DNA of 64,000 bases, taken from NCBI RefSeq assembly GCF_002902365.1, contig NZ_PPQC01000009.1, forward strand, positions 1-64,000. The letters are read 5' to 3'. The number at the start of each line of letters is the position of its first letter. Position 1 is the stretch's first letter. The notes under the pieces were generated by a model, which saw only the letters and a list, made by a program, of their open reading frames with translations, was not told the DNA's origin and did no database searches. The stretch comes from Staphylococcus cohnii subsp. cohnii (GTDB lineage: Bacteria; Bacillota; Bacilli; Staphylococcales; Staphylococcaceae). The position numbers were made by a program, and so were the translations under genes. Positions 46,502 through 56,836 of the stretch are shown piece after piece.

Positions 46502-46657
46502 TTTTCTATTTTCAATGTTGTTTATGCAATAAAAATTAAGCGCAAATTATATTTAATCAGATTGTTCTCTATATGACATAATTTAAGTATTGAAAATGAT
46601 AACTACATTATTACCTTAGAAAAGTTAAACAAATCATAGTCAATTTAGCTAAAAAAG

Positions 46658-46692
46658 CCGTAACTGTATTTTTCTAATATACAGTTACGGCC
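46658..46692 (-). terminator. Terminator of the FAD monooxygenase gene
   Basis: GCCGTAACTGTAT and ATACAGTTACGGC pair perfectly over 13 bp; six A in front give a T-run on the minus strand. Confidence 0.88.
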
Positions 46693-46728
46693 TCTTTGAT
46701 ATTGAACATTTTATCCTAAATATATGTT

Positions 46729-47853
46729 TTACTTTTCTTTCGATTTATAAATAAATTTTGTCTGATTAGAAAGTAATCGATCAGGAAGGATTTTAGCAAG
46801 TTTATTTCTCACTTTAACGACAAATTTATTTGTTCTTTGCGCAGTTTTTCCTATTTTTCTAGAACGCTTTATTATTTTTTTTGTATGCTTTACACGTAAT
46901 TTATCATAGTGTTCCAAAGCTAAATCAAAATCATATGATTGCAGACAATTCGCGAGCACAATAGCGTCTTCCATTGCTTGACCAGCACCTTGCCCCATGT
47001 TAGGTGTCATTGCATGTGCAGCATCACCTAGAAGCACAACACGTTGATAAACAAATGATTTCAATGGATTTAAATCATACATATCATGTAACAATACATC
47101 TGTTTCACTTTGTTTATCTAAAATTTGTCTAACCTCATTAGGGAAATGATTAAATCTCGCCTGTAAATGTGGTTTCGCAAAAGCATGTATTTTAGCATCA
47201 TGAACTTTGGCAGAAATAGAAATAAACCAATAAGCCTGATTGTTTATTAATGGCACAATGCCCACTCTACCTTTTGTAGACCAAAATTCTTTAGCAATAT
47301 GGTTATCTTTTAAATCAATATCTTCAACTAAGCCTCTGAATACTGTGTATCCTTGATAAATTGGTTTACTATTTGGTACTAATGATTGCCTTATATTTGA
47401 ATGGATACCATCAGCGCCGATACATAAATCAAATGATTGTGAAGTTTGTTCAGAAAATTGTAAGGTCACTTTCAAATCACCATTTTCAATTCCTGTTACA
47501 TTATGATTTGTAAAAATTGCGCTATTCGGCACATAAGATTTAATCACATCTAATAAACTTTGGCGTGACATTGTTAAATTAACTGTGTGTTTTTTCAACT
47601 TAAGTTTTGATAATCGTTTGTCTTTTTCATCTCGAACTTCCATCACATCAATAACTTGTCCAATGTTTTTAAGTCCTTTTGCTAAATCATGACCGTTTAG
47701 TTTTTCAATGACATTACCACCAATGCCAATACCAGCACCTAATTCAGATACTGTATCTTCTTTTTCAAATACACTTACATCATGACCTTGCTCTATTAAT
47801 AAAGCTGCTGCAGTTAAACCACCTATACCTGCACCGACGATGGCTATTTTCAT
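46729..47853 (-). CDS. FAD-dependent aromatic-ring-type monooxygenase
   Basis: A 374-residue flavoprotein of the UbiH/salicylate hydroxylase class. GAGIGGLTAAALLIEQG is the N-terminal FAD-binding Rossmann motif, CIGADGIHS the DG motif, and GDAAHAMTPNMGQGAGQAMED the second FAD motif. The C-terminus is basic (KKIIKRSRKIGKTAQRTNK) and may sit on the membrane. The substrate is unknown; aromatic acids or uric acid are possible from the family. It is a single gene. Confidence 0.85.
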   Translation of the reverse strand: MKIAIVGAGIGGLTAAALLIEQGHDVSVFEKEDTVSELGAGIGIGGNVIEKLNGHDLAKGLKNIGQVIDVMEVRDEKDKRLSKLKLKKHTVNLTMSRQSLLDVIKSYVPNSAIFTNHNVTGIENGDLKVTLQFSEQTSQSFDLCIGADGIHSNIRQSLVPNSKPIYQGYTVFRGLVEDIDLKDNHIAKEFWSTKGRVGIVPLINNQAYWFISISAKVHDAKIHAFAKPHLQARFNHFPNEVRQILDKQSETDVLLHDMYDLNPLKSFVYQRVVLLGDAAHAMTPNMGQGAGQAMEDAIVLANCLQSYDFDLALEHYDKLRVKHTKKIIKRSRKIGKTAQRTNKFVVKVRNKLAKILPDRLLSNQTKFIYKSKEK

Positions 47854-47969
47854 CTTTATTCACTCCAACTTTCCCTAATCTTTTAATAATGTATTCACAT
47901 TTGTATAATAACATAACAAAATGTAATGTAAGTTTCTAAAAATTGCGGTTGTAATCTTTTATGATACCA

Positions 47970-48746
47970 CTACAAATAATAATCTTTGTTGATGTCATCT
48001 TTTTTAATGCCTAAATTTTTATAAAAATGTTTCATAAACCAAGCGATATTGTCATCCCAATCCACATCACTTGCATATTGATGCTCACCAGGTGTCTTAG
48101 GATTCCATCTCATTTGATAAAGTGATATTTGTTTATTATCAAAGTAATTTTTTCTTACAAATTGAGCACCACCCATAATTGCTTTTTCAGGGGATGTCCA
48201 CGCTTGTTTTTTTGCAAAGCTACTACCAGTATGTACAGCATTTTCATCAAATGCACCTATACCAAAAAAGTTATAATATCTTTCATCTTTATCTTTAATA
48301 CCTTTAGCTAATTCTGATTTACCATTACCTGTTTCAACTAAAGCATGACTCACTAAATATAAAACATTAACATCATACTTTTCTTGTGCCTTTAGAAAAG
48401 TTTTACCTTTTCCTTTTAATATACCTTTATTTTTTAAAATTTTATTTATCTCGTCTTCGGACATAGATACTTTTTCAGAAATATCCATATGGTTTAAATC
48501 GTCTTGATCACTATTAACTTCCATTGCTTTTTTCACGTCTGCAGTAGAAGCTTTAATAAATTTACCTTCTTGTTCTTTCATATTTAATGCGTCTGAGCTT
48601 ACTTGTTTATCTACCGCTTCATTAAAGGTATGGGTCTTTTGTTTCTCAAATAAAGATGTTTCATTTATTATTAATAAAATCACAAATATAGCGATAATTA
48701 ATATTAATAATATCAACGGTATACGTTGTTTAACACGCTCATTCAT
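47970..48746 (-). CDS. Membrane-anchored GH73 glucosaminidase
   Basis: A 258-residue protein with one N-terminal membrane anchor (about residues 10-28) and a C-terminal GH73 domain. LKAQEKYDVNVLYLVSHALVETGNG has the catalytic Glu region, and YYNFFGIGAFDENAVHTGSSFAKKQAW and GGAQFVRKNYF are family marks. It trims glycan strands and belongs with SagA/SagB-type glucosaminidases of S. aureus; I cannot say which one. The next gene upstream is a 94-residue membrane protein 26 bases away. Confidence 0.85.
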   Translation of the reverse strand: MNERVKQRIPLILLILIIAIFVILLIINETSLFEKQKTHTFNEAVDKQVSSDALNMKEQEGKFIKASTADVKKAMEVNSDQDDLNHMDISEKVSMSEDEINKILKNKGILKGKGKTFLKAQEKYDVNVLYLVSHALVETGNGKSELAKGIKDKDERYYNFFGIGAFDENAVHTGSSFAKKQAWTSPEKAIMGGAQFVRKNYFDNKQISLYQMRWNPKTPGEHQYASDVDWDDNIAWFMKHFYKNLGIKKDDINKDYYL

Positions 48747-48772
48747 ATTTTAAAATCTCCCTGCATTGCATT

Positions 48773-49057
48773 TTATTGAGTCAATGTGAAATAGGCAAAA
48801 ATAATCGCAATAAGTACAATTATAAAGGAAACATTAATTGCAATACGCATGCCTTTTCGATTTCTAAACAATGTGTTGAAAATCACTAAGCTAATTGCCA
48901 ATGAAACAACAAACATTGTAATCGCCATCGCAATATTTAAAGTGATTAAAAATATAATACCAATGACTAAAAATACATTTGAAATAATAGCCATGATTTT
49001 AATTAATTTCGGATTGATAAGACTCCACTCCTTGTAATCATATTCTAAGTAAATCAT
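48773..49057 (-). CDS. Small membrane protein, 94 aa
   Basis: A 94-residue protein with three spans (about 18-38, 43-63 and 73-92) after an acidic N-terminus MIYLEYDYKEWSLINPK. No family is recognised. It lies just upstream of the glucosaminidase gene in the same direction, so they may be co-transcribed. A terminator separates it from the fdhA operon. Function unknown. Confidence 0.68.
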   Translation of the reverse strand: MIYLEYDYKEWSLINPKLIKIMAIISNVFLVIGIIFLITLNIAMAITMFVVSLAISLVIFNTLFRNRKGMRIAINVSFIIVLIAIIFAYFTLTQ

Positions 49058-49115
49058 TCTGTTTATTGAAATTGTATCATATTTACTTAATTTTCAATAT
49101 GTCATTTATCATAGC

Positions 49116-49160
49116 AAAAAAGCCCTCATGTGAATAAAAATTCACAATAAGGGCTTTTTT
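49116..49160 (-). terminator. Terminator of the fdhA-DUF1641 operon
   Basis: AAAAAAGCCCT and AGGGCTTTTTT arms with inner GTGAAT/ATTCAC pairing make it effective in both directions. Confidence 0.88.
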
Positions 49161-49181
49161 CATCAATATATACACTTCATT

Positions 49182-49649
49182 TTATGATCTAGACATGCCT
49201 CTGAGCATATTTAACATATAAGTTAAACTACGATTCATTTCGTCATCTCTCAGTACACTCATTAAGCCAGTGATAGATGTTTTTTGGTTTGGACTAGCTT
49301 GATTTGCAACACTTAATCCTTTATTTACTTTATTTAACATAATGCTCAAGTCATTGACATTCAAATCACCTAAAAGGAAAACAAGTGATGCCATATTTGT
49401 AATCAATCCTGTGTATTGTTCTTTGTTTAATTCAACTGCGAATTTATTAGCGATAACACCTCGACTATTGACCATACCTGATACTGCATCTAGTATCTTA
49501 GCATCGTCCAACGTGCTAATAATGTTAATAGCTTTCATGATACTATCTTTATTTGCTGCAATTGCATCTGTTACTTCTGCTAAACTTTCTTGTTTGATTT
49601 GTTCTTCAGACTTTTGCATGCGCTTAATTTTCGTTATTCTCTCAGCCAT
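49182..49649 (-). CDS. DUF1641 protein, formate dehydrogenase partner
   Basis: A 155-residue protein of DUF1641. It has a charged N-terminus and hydrophobic middle (NMASLVFLLGDLNVNDLSIM) and lies directly after fdhA with a one-base overlap, like yrhD after yrhE in B. subtilis. Conservation of this pairing suggests a subunit or helper of formate dehydrogenase; its role is not established. Its ATG shares a base with the fdhA stop. Confidence 0.85.
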   Translation of the reverse strand: MAERITKIKRMQKSEEQIKQESLAEVTDAIAANKDSIMKAINIISTLDDAKILDAVSGMVNSRGVIANKFAVELNKEQYTGLITNMASLVFLLGDLNVNDLSIMLNKVNKGLSVANQASPNQKTSITGLMSVLRDDEMNRSLTYMLNMLRGMSRS

Positions 49650-52603
49650 TATTTATTCACCTGACTTCCTGGGAAAGTGTAATCATCACGTTTCCATTTG
49701 TCTTCAACACGTACGCTATATTGTGGTTGTCTTTGTTTATCTACTCGGAAGTTTGTAGGGTTTAATGGTGATTTTCCTCTACGTGTTTTAACTTCCATAC
49801 GACAACTTGTACGCTTATAAGAAGGTGTGTCTGTATCTTTATCCACATCACTGTTCGTCAATAAGTTAATCGCACCTTGATCACCATTTATCATGGCATT
49901 GTTATTAAGTGGAATATAAATTTCTTTGCCTTTTACTCTATCAGTGACATGTGCAATTAGTTCAGCTTCACCACTATCTGAAATCAACTTAACTTCTGCC
50001 CCTTCATGAATATCTCTTTCTTGTGCTAGTTCTGGAGATACTTCTACAAATGGTTGAGGGACTTTATATGCAAGACCTGGTACTTTATATGTCATATTTC
50101 CTTCGTGGAAATGCTCTAATAAACGTCCGTTGTTGACATGTAAATCGTATTCTTCATTAACTTTAAAGAAGTTATCAAATGTTAAAGGATAGAAATTCGC
50201 TTTACCGTCTTCAAAGTTAAATCCATCTATATATAATGTTGGTTGGTCTGTGCCGTCTTCAGCCACAGGCCATTGTAAACTATTGTAACCATCTAATCTG
50301 TCATAGTTCACGCCCGAATATGATGGTGTCAGTTTAGCAATTTCGTCCATAATTTGACTTGGGTGCGTGTAATTCCAATCATAACCTAGTGTTCTAGCTA
50401 CATCTTGAATAATGACCCAATCTGGTTTAGATTCGCCTTTAGGTTCAAGGGCTTGATATAAACGTTGGATACGGCGTTCAGTATTCGTAAATGTACCTGT
50501 TTTCTCTAGTGAAGGACATGCTGGTAAAACTACATCTGCATATGAAGCAGTGAAAGTGAAAAACTCATCTTGTACGACTAAAAAACCAACTTTTTCTAGT
50601 GCAGCTTGTACATAGTTGATATTTGAATCAACAATACCTGTATCTTCACCATATAAATACAATGCGTCAATTTCACCTGCGTGAATACCTTCCATCATTT
50701 GGTGATTATCTTTACCAGGAACACTCGGTAATGTTTCACCATATTCTCTTTCAAATTTTGCACGAATTTCATCGTCTGCTACTTTTTGGTAACCAGGGAA
50801 TTGATCAGGCATGCTACCCATGTCACTACATCCTTGTACGTTGTTGTGACCACGAAGCGGATATGCACCAGTACCTGGTTTTCTATAATTACCTGTAGCT
50901 AATAATAAGTTGGATATTGCAGTAGACGTGTCACTACCAATATCTTGTTGTGTTACACCCATTGCCCAGGCAATTGACACTGTTTTAGCATTAACCACTT
51001 GATGCGCAAAATCAATGAGTGCTTCTTGCGAAATACCTGTTGTTTCTTCGGCAAATGTCATCGTATATGGTGCTAAAGATTTATGATATTCATCGAAGCC
51101 ATTTACCCATTCATCAACAAAAGCTTTATCGTGTAAGTCATTATCTATAATATATTTTGTCACAGCAGATAACCATACTAAATCAGTACCTGGTTTAGGT
51201 TGATAGAAGTTATCAGCTCTTTCAGCCATTTCATGTTTACGTATATCAAACACATTTAAAGTATTATTATATAATTTATGTCCACGTTTAATACGAGAAG
51301 CGATGACTGGGTGCGCTTCTGCAGTGTTTGTCCCTATTAAAACAACCATGTCAGCGATTTCAAGATCTTCGATTGAACCAGAGTCACCACCATGACCTAC
51401 AGTTCTAAATAATCCCTTGGTTGCAGGTGCTTGACAGTATCGAGAACAGTTATCCACGTTATTTGTACCAATCACTTGTCTCGCAAGTTTTTGCATTAAA
51501 TATGATTCCTCATTTGTCGCTTTAGATGAAGAAATGAATGCAAGACCATCTGAGCCGTGAGAAGCTTTTACCTTGTTAAAGTTTTCAGAAATCACTTGCA
51601 GTGCTTCATCCCATTCTACTTCTTCGAATTGATTATTTTTACGAACTAATGGTTTAGTCAATCTTTCTTCTGAATCAATATAATCCCAACCGAATTTACC
51701 TTTCACACACGTTGCAATTTTGTTTGCTGGAGATTCATGTTGAGGTTGTACTTTCAATACTTCTCTACCTTTTGTCCAAACGTCAAATGAACAACCAACA
51801 CCGCAATATGTACATACAGTCTTAGTTTTTTCGATGCGTTCTTCACGCATCGCTGCTTCTGAATCAGATACCGCAAATAGCGGTCCATAACCTGGTTCTG
51901 CTTTTTTAGTTAAATCGATCATCGCAGCAAGTGATCCTGGCTCTAAATCTGTCATATAGCCAGCGTTACCTTCCATGTTGACTTCTAACATTGCATTACA
52001 AGGACATACTGTCGCACACTGACCACACCCAACGCATGATGAATCATTTATTGTTGTATCATTATCCCAAATAACACGCGGTTGTTGACGTTCCCAATCA
52101 ATCGTTAAAGTTTCGTTGACTTGGACATCTTGACAAACTTCAACACAGCGCCCACATAGAATACATTGGTCTGGATCATAACGATAGAATGGACCATAAT
52201 CTTTTTCATATGGCTTTTCCTTGTATTCATATGTTTGATGTTCAAGCCCCCACTGATCCATTGTATTATGAATTTCACAATCACCATTATTATAATCACA
52301 TACTGTACAATAAAGCATATGTTTTTCTAAAATACGGTCTAAAGCTTCTTTTTGACTTGTTTGTACATTATCATTTTGTGTATTAACAATCATTGGTTTA
52401 TCTATCGTCGTACTACAAGCACGTTGCATCACACCGTCTATTTCTACTGTACACGTATCACAAGTTTCTATAGGACCAAGCGATTCGTTATAACATATAG
52501 AAGGTACAAACGTATCTTGTGATTTAATAAATTGTAGTAAGTTTGTGCCGGGTTCCACAAGATAATCTTTGCCATCTAATGTAATAATTAAATGTTCTTG
52601 CAT
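49649..52603 (-). CDS. fdhA: FdhA, molybdopterin-dependent formate dehydrogenase
   Basis: A 984-residue multi-domain oxidoreductase. It has an N-terminal 2Fe-2S domain ([15 protein letters not shown]), a His-Cys segment, two 4Fe-4S motifs ([11 protein letters not shown] and [13 protein letters not shown]), another 4Fe-4S cluster site [13 protein letters not shown], then the Mo-bisMGD catalytic domains and the C-terminal dinucleotide-binding domain. The active-site residue is Cys in [10 protein letters not shown], the non-selenium type. It oxidises formate to CO2, probably reducing NAD or another carrier. The start at 52603 has GGGGTG upstream. FdhD and the Moa proteins of this window supply its cofactor. 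Confidence 0.94.
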   Translation of the reverse strand: MQEHLIITLDGKDYLVEPGTNLLQFIKSQDTFVPSICYNESLGPIETCDTCTVEIDGVMQRACSTTIDKPMIVNTQNDNVQTSQKEALDRILEKHMLYCTVCDYNNGDCEIHNTMDQWGLEHQTYEYKEKPYEKDYGPFYRYDPDQCILCGRCVEVCQDVQVNETLTIDWERQQPRVIWDNDTTINDSSCVGCGQCATVCPCNAMLEVNMEGNAGYMTDLEPGSLAAMIDLTKKAEPGYGPLFAVSDSEAAMREERIEKTKTVCTYCGVGCSFDVWTKGREVLKVQPQHESPANKIATCVKGKFGWDYIDSEERLTKPLVRKNNQFEEVEWDEALQVISENFNKVKASHGSDGLAFISSSKATNEESYLMQKLARQVIGTNNVDNCSRYCQAPATKGLFRTVGHGGDSGSIEDLEIADMVVLIGTNTAEAHPVIASRIKRGHKLYNNTLNVFDIRKHEMAERADNFYQPKPGTDLVWLSAVTKYIIDNDLHDKAFVDEWVNGFDEYHKSLAPYTMTFAEETTGISQEALIDFAHQVVNAKTVSIAWAMGVTQQDIGSDTSTAISNLLLATGNYRKPGTGAYPLRGHNNVQGCSDMGSMPDQFPGYQKVADDEIRAKFEREYGETLPSVPGKDNHQMMEGIHAGEIDALYLYGEDTGIVDSNINYVQAALEKVGFLVVQDEFFTFTASYADVVLPACPSLEKTGTFTNTERRIQRLYQALEPKGESKPDWVIIQDVARTLGYDWNYTHPSQIMDEIAKLTPSYSGVNYDRLDGYNSLQWPVAEDGTDQPTLYIDGFNFEDGKANFYPLTFDNFFKVNEEYDLHVNNGRLLEHFHEGNMTYKVPGLAYKVPQPFVEVSPELAQERDIHEGAEVKLISDSGEAELIAHVTDRVKGKEIYIPLNNNAMINGDQGAINLLTNSDVDKDTDTPSYKRTSCRMEVKTRRGKSPLNPTNFRVDKQRQPQYSVRVEDKWKRDDYTFPGSQVNK

Positions 52604-52830
52604 ACTATTCACCCCTATTAATTTTATAAAGCCCATGTTTATGAATCAAAGATGTTTGGTAACATTCCATCCTAAAAGCCCCACACTTTTTGGTAATGTT
52701 ATTTATATTGTATATGTAAATCAATAAAATGTTAAGGCTTTCCACTATTTTTCGACTGCTTAATATAAATATTATTTTATAGTGTTATACATTTTCACTG
52801 AGTATTGATTATTTTAATGACTAAAACAAA

Positions 52831-52865
52831 AATACACGCAACCAATGTAATTGATTGCGTGTATT
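52831..52865 (-). terminator. Terminator of lcpC
   Basis: AATACACGCAA and TTGCGTGTATT pair perfectly over 11 bp immediately past the lcpC stop. Confidence 0.8.
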
Positions 52866-52872
52866 TATTAAA

Positions 52873-53841
52873 TTAAATCCCTAAATTATCTTTGATATCG
52901 CTTTCGATTTCAGATAACGAGCTTTGGCTAGGTATAAAGTAATAAAGCCCATCATCTTGTATTCCGCCTTGACCTTCTAATTGATGACGGTGTACGTTAT
53001 CATTTGCATCTTTATAATTACCTCTAACTTTGTTTAACTCTCCTAAAGTCAAATCTGTTTTCACATTGTCTTCAACGTGATTCATCAACGAATTAAAATG
53101 TGTAACTGAACTAATACTCGTTAACTTGTTCGCTAGACCTTGTATCACTAATTGCTGACGCTCTTGTCTACCAAAGTCACCACCAGCGCCTTCTTCTTTA
53201 CGACTTCTTATAAACGCCATTGCTTCTTTTCCATCCATATGAGATTTTTGTCCTTCATTAAATTGGAATCCATCATATGAAAAAGTAGCATTACTAGTGA
53301 CATCAATACCTCCTATGGTATCTATCATATCTTTCATGCCGTCCATATCAATCGTTGCATAGTGATCTATTGGCACATTCAATAGTTTTTCTACTGACTT
53401 CACAGCCATGTCAGGCCCACCATAGGCATACGCATGATTAATTTTTTCAGTAGTGCCTTTACCTACAATATCCGCTTGAGTGTCTCTAGGTATACTCACA
53501 ATTTCAGTGGATTTCTTCTCAGGATTGATAGATAACACCATAATCGTATCACTACGTTGTCCTCCACCATCGGCATCCCTTTTAGCATCTGAATCTACGC
53601 CAAATAAAGCAATCGTAAAAGGATCTCCATTATTAAGATTAGCTTTTTCTTCTCTCAAAGATGATTTATCTCTATCTAATGGGTTATGTATTGCCCCACC
53701 AACAGAAAATATTTTAAACCCTAAATAAACAACGGCTAAAATTGCTAAAATTAGCAATATACCCAAGAACCACAAAAATACTTTCGTGGGTAACCCCATT
53801 TTCTTTTTATTATATTTGTTAGAACGATTCACCTTTTTCAT
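52873..53841 (-). CDS. lcpC: LytR-CpsA-Psr family protein, LcpC-like
   Basis: A 322-residue membrane-anchored LCP enzyme with one N-terminal span (about residues 18-42) and the extracellular LCP domain: TIALFGVDSDAKRDADGGGQRSD, VSIPRDTQADI and AMAFIRSRKEEGAGGDFGRQERQ, whose Asp and Arg residues bind the polyprenyl pyrophosphate. LCP proteins attach wall teichoic acid or capsule to peptidoglycan. Its place between fdhA and the inositol-phosphatase-family gene matches S. aureus LcpC. Confidence 0.9.
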   Translation of the reverse strand: MKKVNRSNKYNKKKMGLPTKVFLWFLGILLILAILAVVYLGFKIFSVGGAIHNPLDRDKSSLREEKANLNNGDPFTIALFGVDSDAKRDADGGGQRSDTIMVLSINPEKKSTEIVSIPRDTQADIVGKGTTEKINHAYAYGGPDMAVKSVEKLLNVPIDHYATIDMDGMKDMIDTIGGIDVTSNATFSYDGFQFNEGQKSHMDGKEAMAFIRSRKEEGAGGDFGRQERQQLVIQGLANKLTSISSVTHFNSLMNHVEDNVKTDLTLGELNKVRGNYKDANDNVHRHQLEGQGGIQDDGLYYFIPSQSSLSEIESDIKDNLGI

Positions 53842-53947
53842 TCTCCATTCTATATTCTATTTCAATTAATTATAAATTATATAGTAAACTTATTTAATGA
53901 ACATGGTGCTTAAGACCTATTGTTAAATAATTAATAATTTTAAATAA

Positions 53948-54739
53948 TTATTTTTGATATCCAGATCCTGAATTTAGAATCGTCAACATTTCTTTATGGC
54001 AAGCTTTGTTACTAATAATAAAAGGTCCTGCTTTCGCAAAATCTAAAGTTGTATTATTTAATGTCGTCATTTTTAACCCTAATTCTTCAGCGAATAAAAA
54101 TTGTGCAGCAATATCCCATGGTTTGGGATTAGTATTTACATGCGCACCAAATTGCCCTAAAATCACACGCACGGAATCTAAACCACATGAACCAATGAAA
54201 CGATATCCAAAAGAAGCATCATTAAGTTCATGAATTGTATCATCATTCATCACCAATGTGTTAAATGAAATAATTGCATCTTCTAATTGAATAGCTTCAG
54301 GCTGTTGCAATAAATTACCATTCATATATGCACCTTGCCCTTTGATTGCTTTATAAAGCTTGCCGTGTGGATAATCATAAATATATGATAATGTAGGTTC
54401 CCCATCGACAAAGTAGCCTAAAATAATACAATAATCTTCTTGTTGCTTAACTAAATTTGTAGTACCATCAATCGGATCCATGACCCATACAGGTCCTTTT
54501 TTTGCCAAGATGTCATCATTCGATTTTTCTTCAGCAAAGAGTTGGTGGCTTGGAAAATGTTGCTGTAAAAAATTTTCGAAATTTTGTTGAATAGATTTAT
54601 CTACATTGGTCACTAAATCAAATCGATTTTGTTTCGTTGAAGTAACCATTTCTTTGATTAACTGTGGAATAATATCATCTAATGTTGTTAACCAATCTCT
54701 AACTAAATTATCAATGTTTAATAACGCTTCTTTATTCAT
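53948..54739 (-). CDS. Inositol monophosphatase-family protein
   Basis: A 263-residue Mg-dependent phosphatase of the inositol monophosphatase/SuhB family. FAEEKS supplies a metal Glu, PVWVMDPIDGTTNLV is the first metal motif, and NPKPWDIAAQFLFAEELGLK the second. The ATG at 54739 has GAGGGGG upstream. The natural substrate in staphylococci is not known. It is upstream of lcpC with about 106 bases between. Confidence 0.9.
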   Translation of the reverse strand: MNKEALLNIDNLVRDWLTTLDDIIPQLIKEMVTSTKQNRFDLVTNVDKSIQQNFENFLQQHFPSHQLFAEEKSNDDILAKKGPVWVMDPIDGTTNLVKQQEDYCIILGYFVDGEPTLSYIYDYPHGKLYKAIKGQGAYMNGNLLQQPEAIQLEDAIISFNTLVMNDDTIHELNDASFGYRFIGSCGLDSVRVILGQFGAHVNTNPKPWDIAAQFLFAEELGLKMTTLNNTTLDFAKAGPFIISNKACHKEMLTILNSGSGYQK

Positions 54740-54971
54740 TTGCGACCCCCTCTTTAAACGAATCAATAAATTTTTTCATTTTAATTATTTAATATGTATA
54801 ATTTGTTTTATTTTATCATATAAATATAATTACAGTAACAAACCTTTACCATTAATTATTGTTCTATGTAGACTCAATACCATAAATAAAGGAATGGGAC
54901 TGAAATCGAATTAATTTAAAATCATTTTGTTTCAATCAACCCTGACAAAGATGAAACCCAATAAAACGCTA

Positions 54972-55004
54972 AGAGGCTGAGACAATTAATTTGCCCCAGC
55001 CTCT
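54972..55004. repeat. Staphylococcal intergenic hairpin (GAGGCTG type)
   Basis: AGAGGCTG at 54972-54979 and CAGCCTCT at 54997-55004 pair perfectly around a loop. It belongs to the dispersed GAGGCTGGGAC-type intergenic repeats common in staphylococci. Confidence 0.6.
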
Positions 55005-55161
55005 AAATAGAAAGGAAAGTAAGTAATAAATATTGAAGATGTTTGCTTAGTAACTCGTACGAAAAAGATATTAACAAAACTATATGTAATAGCCTACCCT
55101 TTGTTATCTTTTCGCTACCCCCTTGTTACTAATTATTATACTAACATAAACAATCAGAAAA

Positions 55162-55175
55162 TGTAAGCGTTTTCT
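55162..55175. promoter_or_regulatory. Cre-like site before the HTH regulator gene
   Basis: TGTAAGCGTTTTCT matches the CcpA consensus TGWAARCGYTWWCA except for the last base, about 90 bases upstream of the start codon. Confidence 0.4.
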
Positions 55176-55265
55176 ATAACTTTTTTAAAACTTTATAAAT
55201 GTCGTCATTGTCACTTTTATGCTATAATGAATGTAATATGTAATCATTTGGGAGGTGACTTTCTA

Positions 55266-55958
55266 ATGAATAAACGCGAAAGACAAAATAAATTGGTACA
55301 AGCAATACAGCAAAATAAGCAAATTACTGCTTCAGAACTTGCAATAGACTTAGATGTATCGAAACGTACGATTTTAAGAGATATTCAAGATTTAGAAGAT
55401 CAAGGGGTAAAAATTCTAGCAAAACATGGTAAATTAGGTGGTTATCAACTTCAAGAAACACCTAATAGTTATGAGCTCGAATTAACTGACAATCAACTTA
55501 CTGCTTTATTCTTAGTATTGAATGAAAGTCAATCATATACAACACTTCCATATAAAGAAGAGATAAACGCAATTATAAAAAAATGTTTAAATTTGCCTTA
55601 TACAAAAATGAGACGTGCGCTTAAAAAGCTCGACAGGTACATAAAATTTAATCAACAAACACATGTTGACTTGCCACCTATCTTTTCAGAGGTTTTAATC
55701 TATTGCACTGAACGAAATGTGATGGCAATGGAGTATAATAAAGATAACGATATTATTACTGAAAATGTCATTTTTATCGGATTATTATGTACAGACGGAT
55801 TATGGAAAGCAGTTATTTTTGAAATTGGTCTCGGTAAAACAAATGAAATACCTATTGTTGATATCCATGATATTTCATATTCTTTTGAGAAAAAAATTAA
55901 AACACAAGATATTACTATCAATAACTATCAACAATTTTCAAATCCCACTGAGTCCTAA
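55266..55958 (+). CDS. DeoR/YafY-type HTH transcriptional regulator
   Basis: A 230-residue regulator. The N-terminal winged helix contains ITASELAIDLDVSKRTILRD followed by IQDLEDQGV, typical of HTH_11 proteins of the YafY/YobV group. The C-terminal part is WYL-like but short and poorly conserved. The start at 55266 uses GGGAGGTG. The stop codon lies inside the loop of its own terminator. It is convergent with the CPBP gene. The targets are unknown. Confidence 0.8.
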   Translation: MNKRERQNKLVQAIQQNKQITASELAIDLDVSKRTILRDIQDLEDQGVKILAKHGKLGGYQLQETPNSYELELTDNQLTALFLVLNESQSYTTLPYKEEINAIIKKCLNLPYTKMRRALKKLDRYIKFNQQTHVDLPPIFSEVLIYCTERNVMAMEYNKDNDIITENVIFIGLLCTDGLWKAVIFEIGLGKTNEIPIVDIHDISYSFEKKIKTQDITINNYQQFSNPTES

Positions 55959-55974
55959 AAACTCAATGGGATTT
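55940..55974 (+). terminator. Terminator overlapping the HTH gene end
   Basis: AAATCCCACTGAGT and ACTCAATGGGATTT pair with one mismatch around a seven-base loop; six T end the stem. The coding region stops within the loop. Confidence 0.88.
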
Positions 55975-55989
55975 TTTCAAGCGTCCACA

Positions 55990-56730
55990 TTATGTATATA
56001 ATGTAATAAGCGTAAAAATAAATGAAATTAAATTATTGAGCATATGTATACTTACACTTGCTATTAATTTACATCCTGACTTGATATATGCATATACCAT
56101 AGCGATTGCTAAAATTATATAACTCCCTATTTCGAATGGAGATTCTGCCCCCATCACATGCATTAATGAAAATAAAATAGCTGAAATAATCCCCATAACA
56201 ATAGTATTAAATTTCTTCCCTAGTTCACCTATCAGTAAATGTCTAAAAAATATTTCCTCCACTAATGGTGCTCCAATTACAATCAATAAAAATGTAAATG
56301 GTAAAAATGAAGGTTGATCAAACAAATTCATTAGTTCCAGCTCATTTTGAGTTTCATTAAAACCAATGTCATCAGGTAACATTTGCATAGTCATATTATA
56401 AATTGCACTACAAACCATCATTATAATCGTCACGATAATCAGAAATATATAATGTTGCTTTATAAATGCTGTATTTTTCTTCAAATGCATTTTAAAATCT
56501 TTAATATGTAAAAAATAAAAACTAAACACAGTGACTACATATGAGAGTAGTTGTATAACCACACTTAACTTTAACACTATTTTTTCTGTTAAATGATCTA
56601 CATAAACAAAACTAAATAAAATACCAATTAATGTAAAAACAATCATACTTACAATTAAAATCACAATCAAAGAAAAGTCTTTCCACACAATATCTTTAAA
56701 ACGATATTTTACTCTTTCCACTTTCAACAA
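55990..56730 (-). CDS. CPBP intramembrane protease
   Basis: A 246-residue membrane protein with about eight hydrophobic segments. GAPLVEEIFFRHLLIGEL holds the EExxxR motif, and the later FSLMHVMG and SIHMLNNLI supply the two His motifs of the CPBP/ABI family (CAAX-protease type). In bacteria some members protect against peptides or process them. It is monocistronic with no immunity or bacteriocin genes beside it. Confidence 0.88.
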   Translation of the reverse strand: MLKVERVKYRFKDIVWKDFSLIVILIVSMIVFTLIGILFSFVYVDHLTEKIVLKLSVVIQLLSYVVTVFSFYFLHIKDFKMHLKKNTAFIKQHYIFLIIVTIIMMVCSAIYNMTMQMLPDDIGFNETQNELELMNLFDQPSFLPFTFLLIVIGAPLVEEIFFRHLLIGELGKKFNTIVMGIISAILFSLMHVMGAESPFEIGSYIILAIAMVYAYIKSGCKLIASVSIHMLNNLISFIFTLITLYT

Positions 56731-56836
56731 CTCCTTTTAAAATTATTTAAAATTTTATATTGTATATCCTACCATTCTTAACAATTTCAGAAAATCATAT
56801 TCATCGTTTTAAATTTTATATGAAAGGGTGCATTTT

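Larger units (their letters stand above)
46345..46728. other. Convergent intergenic gap with two terminators
   Basis: 384 bases between the ends of two genes. It holds a plus-strand terminator and a minus-strand terminator; nothing else is recognisable. Confidence 0.6.
54740..55265. other. Divergent gap between the phosphatase and HTH genes
   Basis: About 525 bases with a hairpin at 54972-55004 and a cre-like sequence at 55162-55175. The rest has no gene that I can support. Confidence 0.5.
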
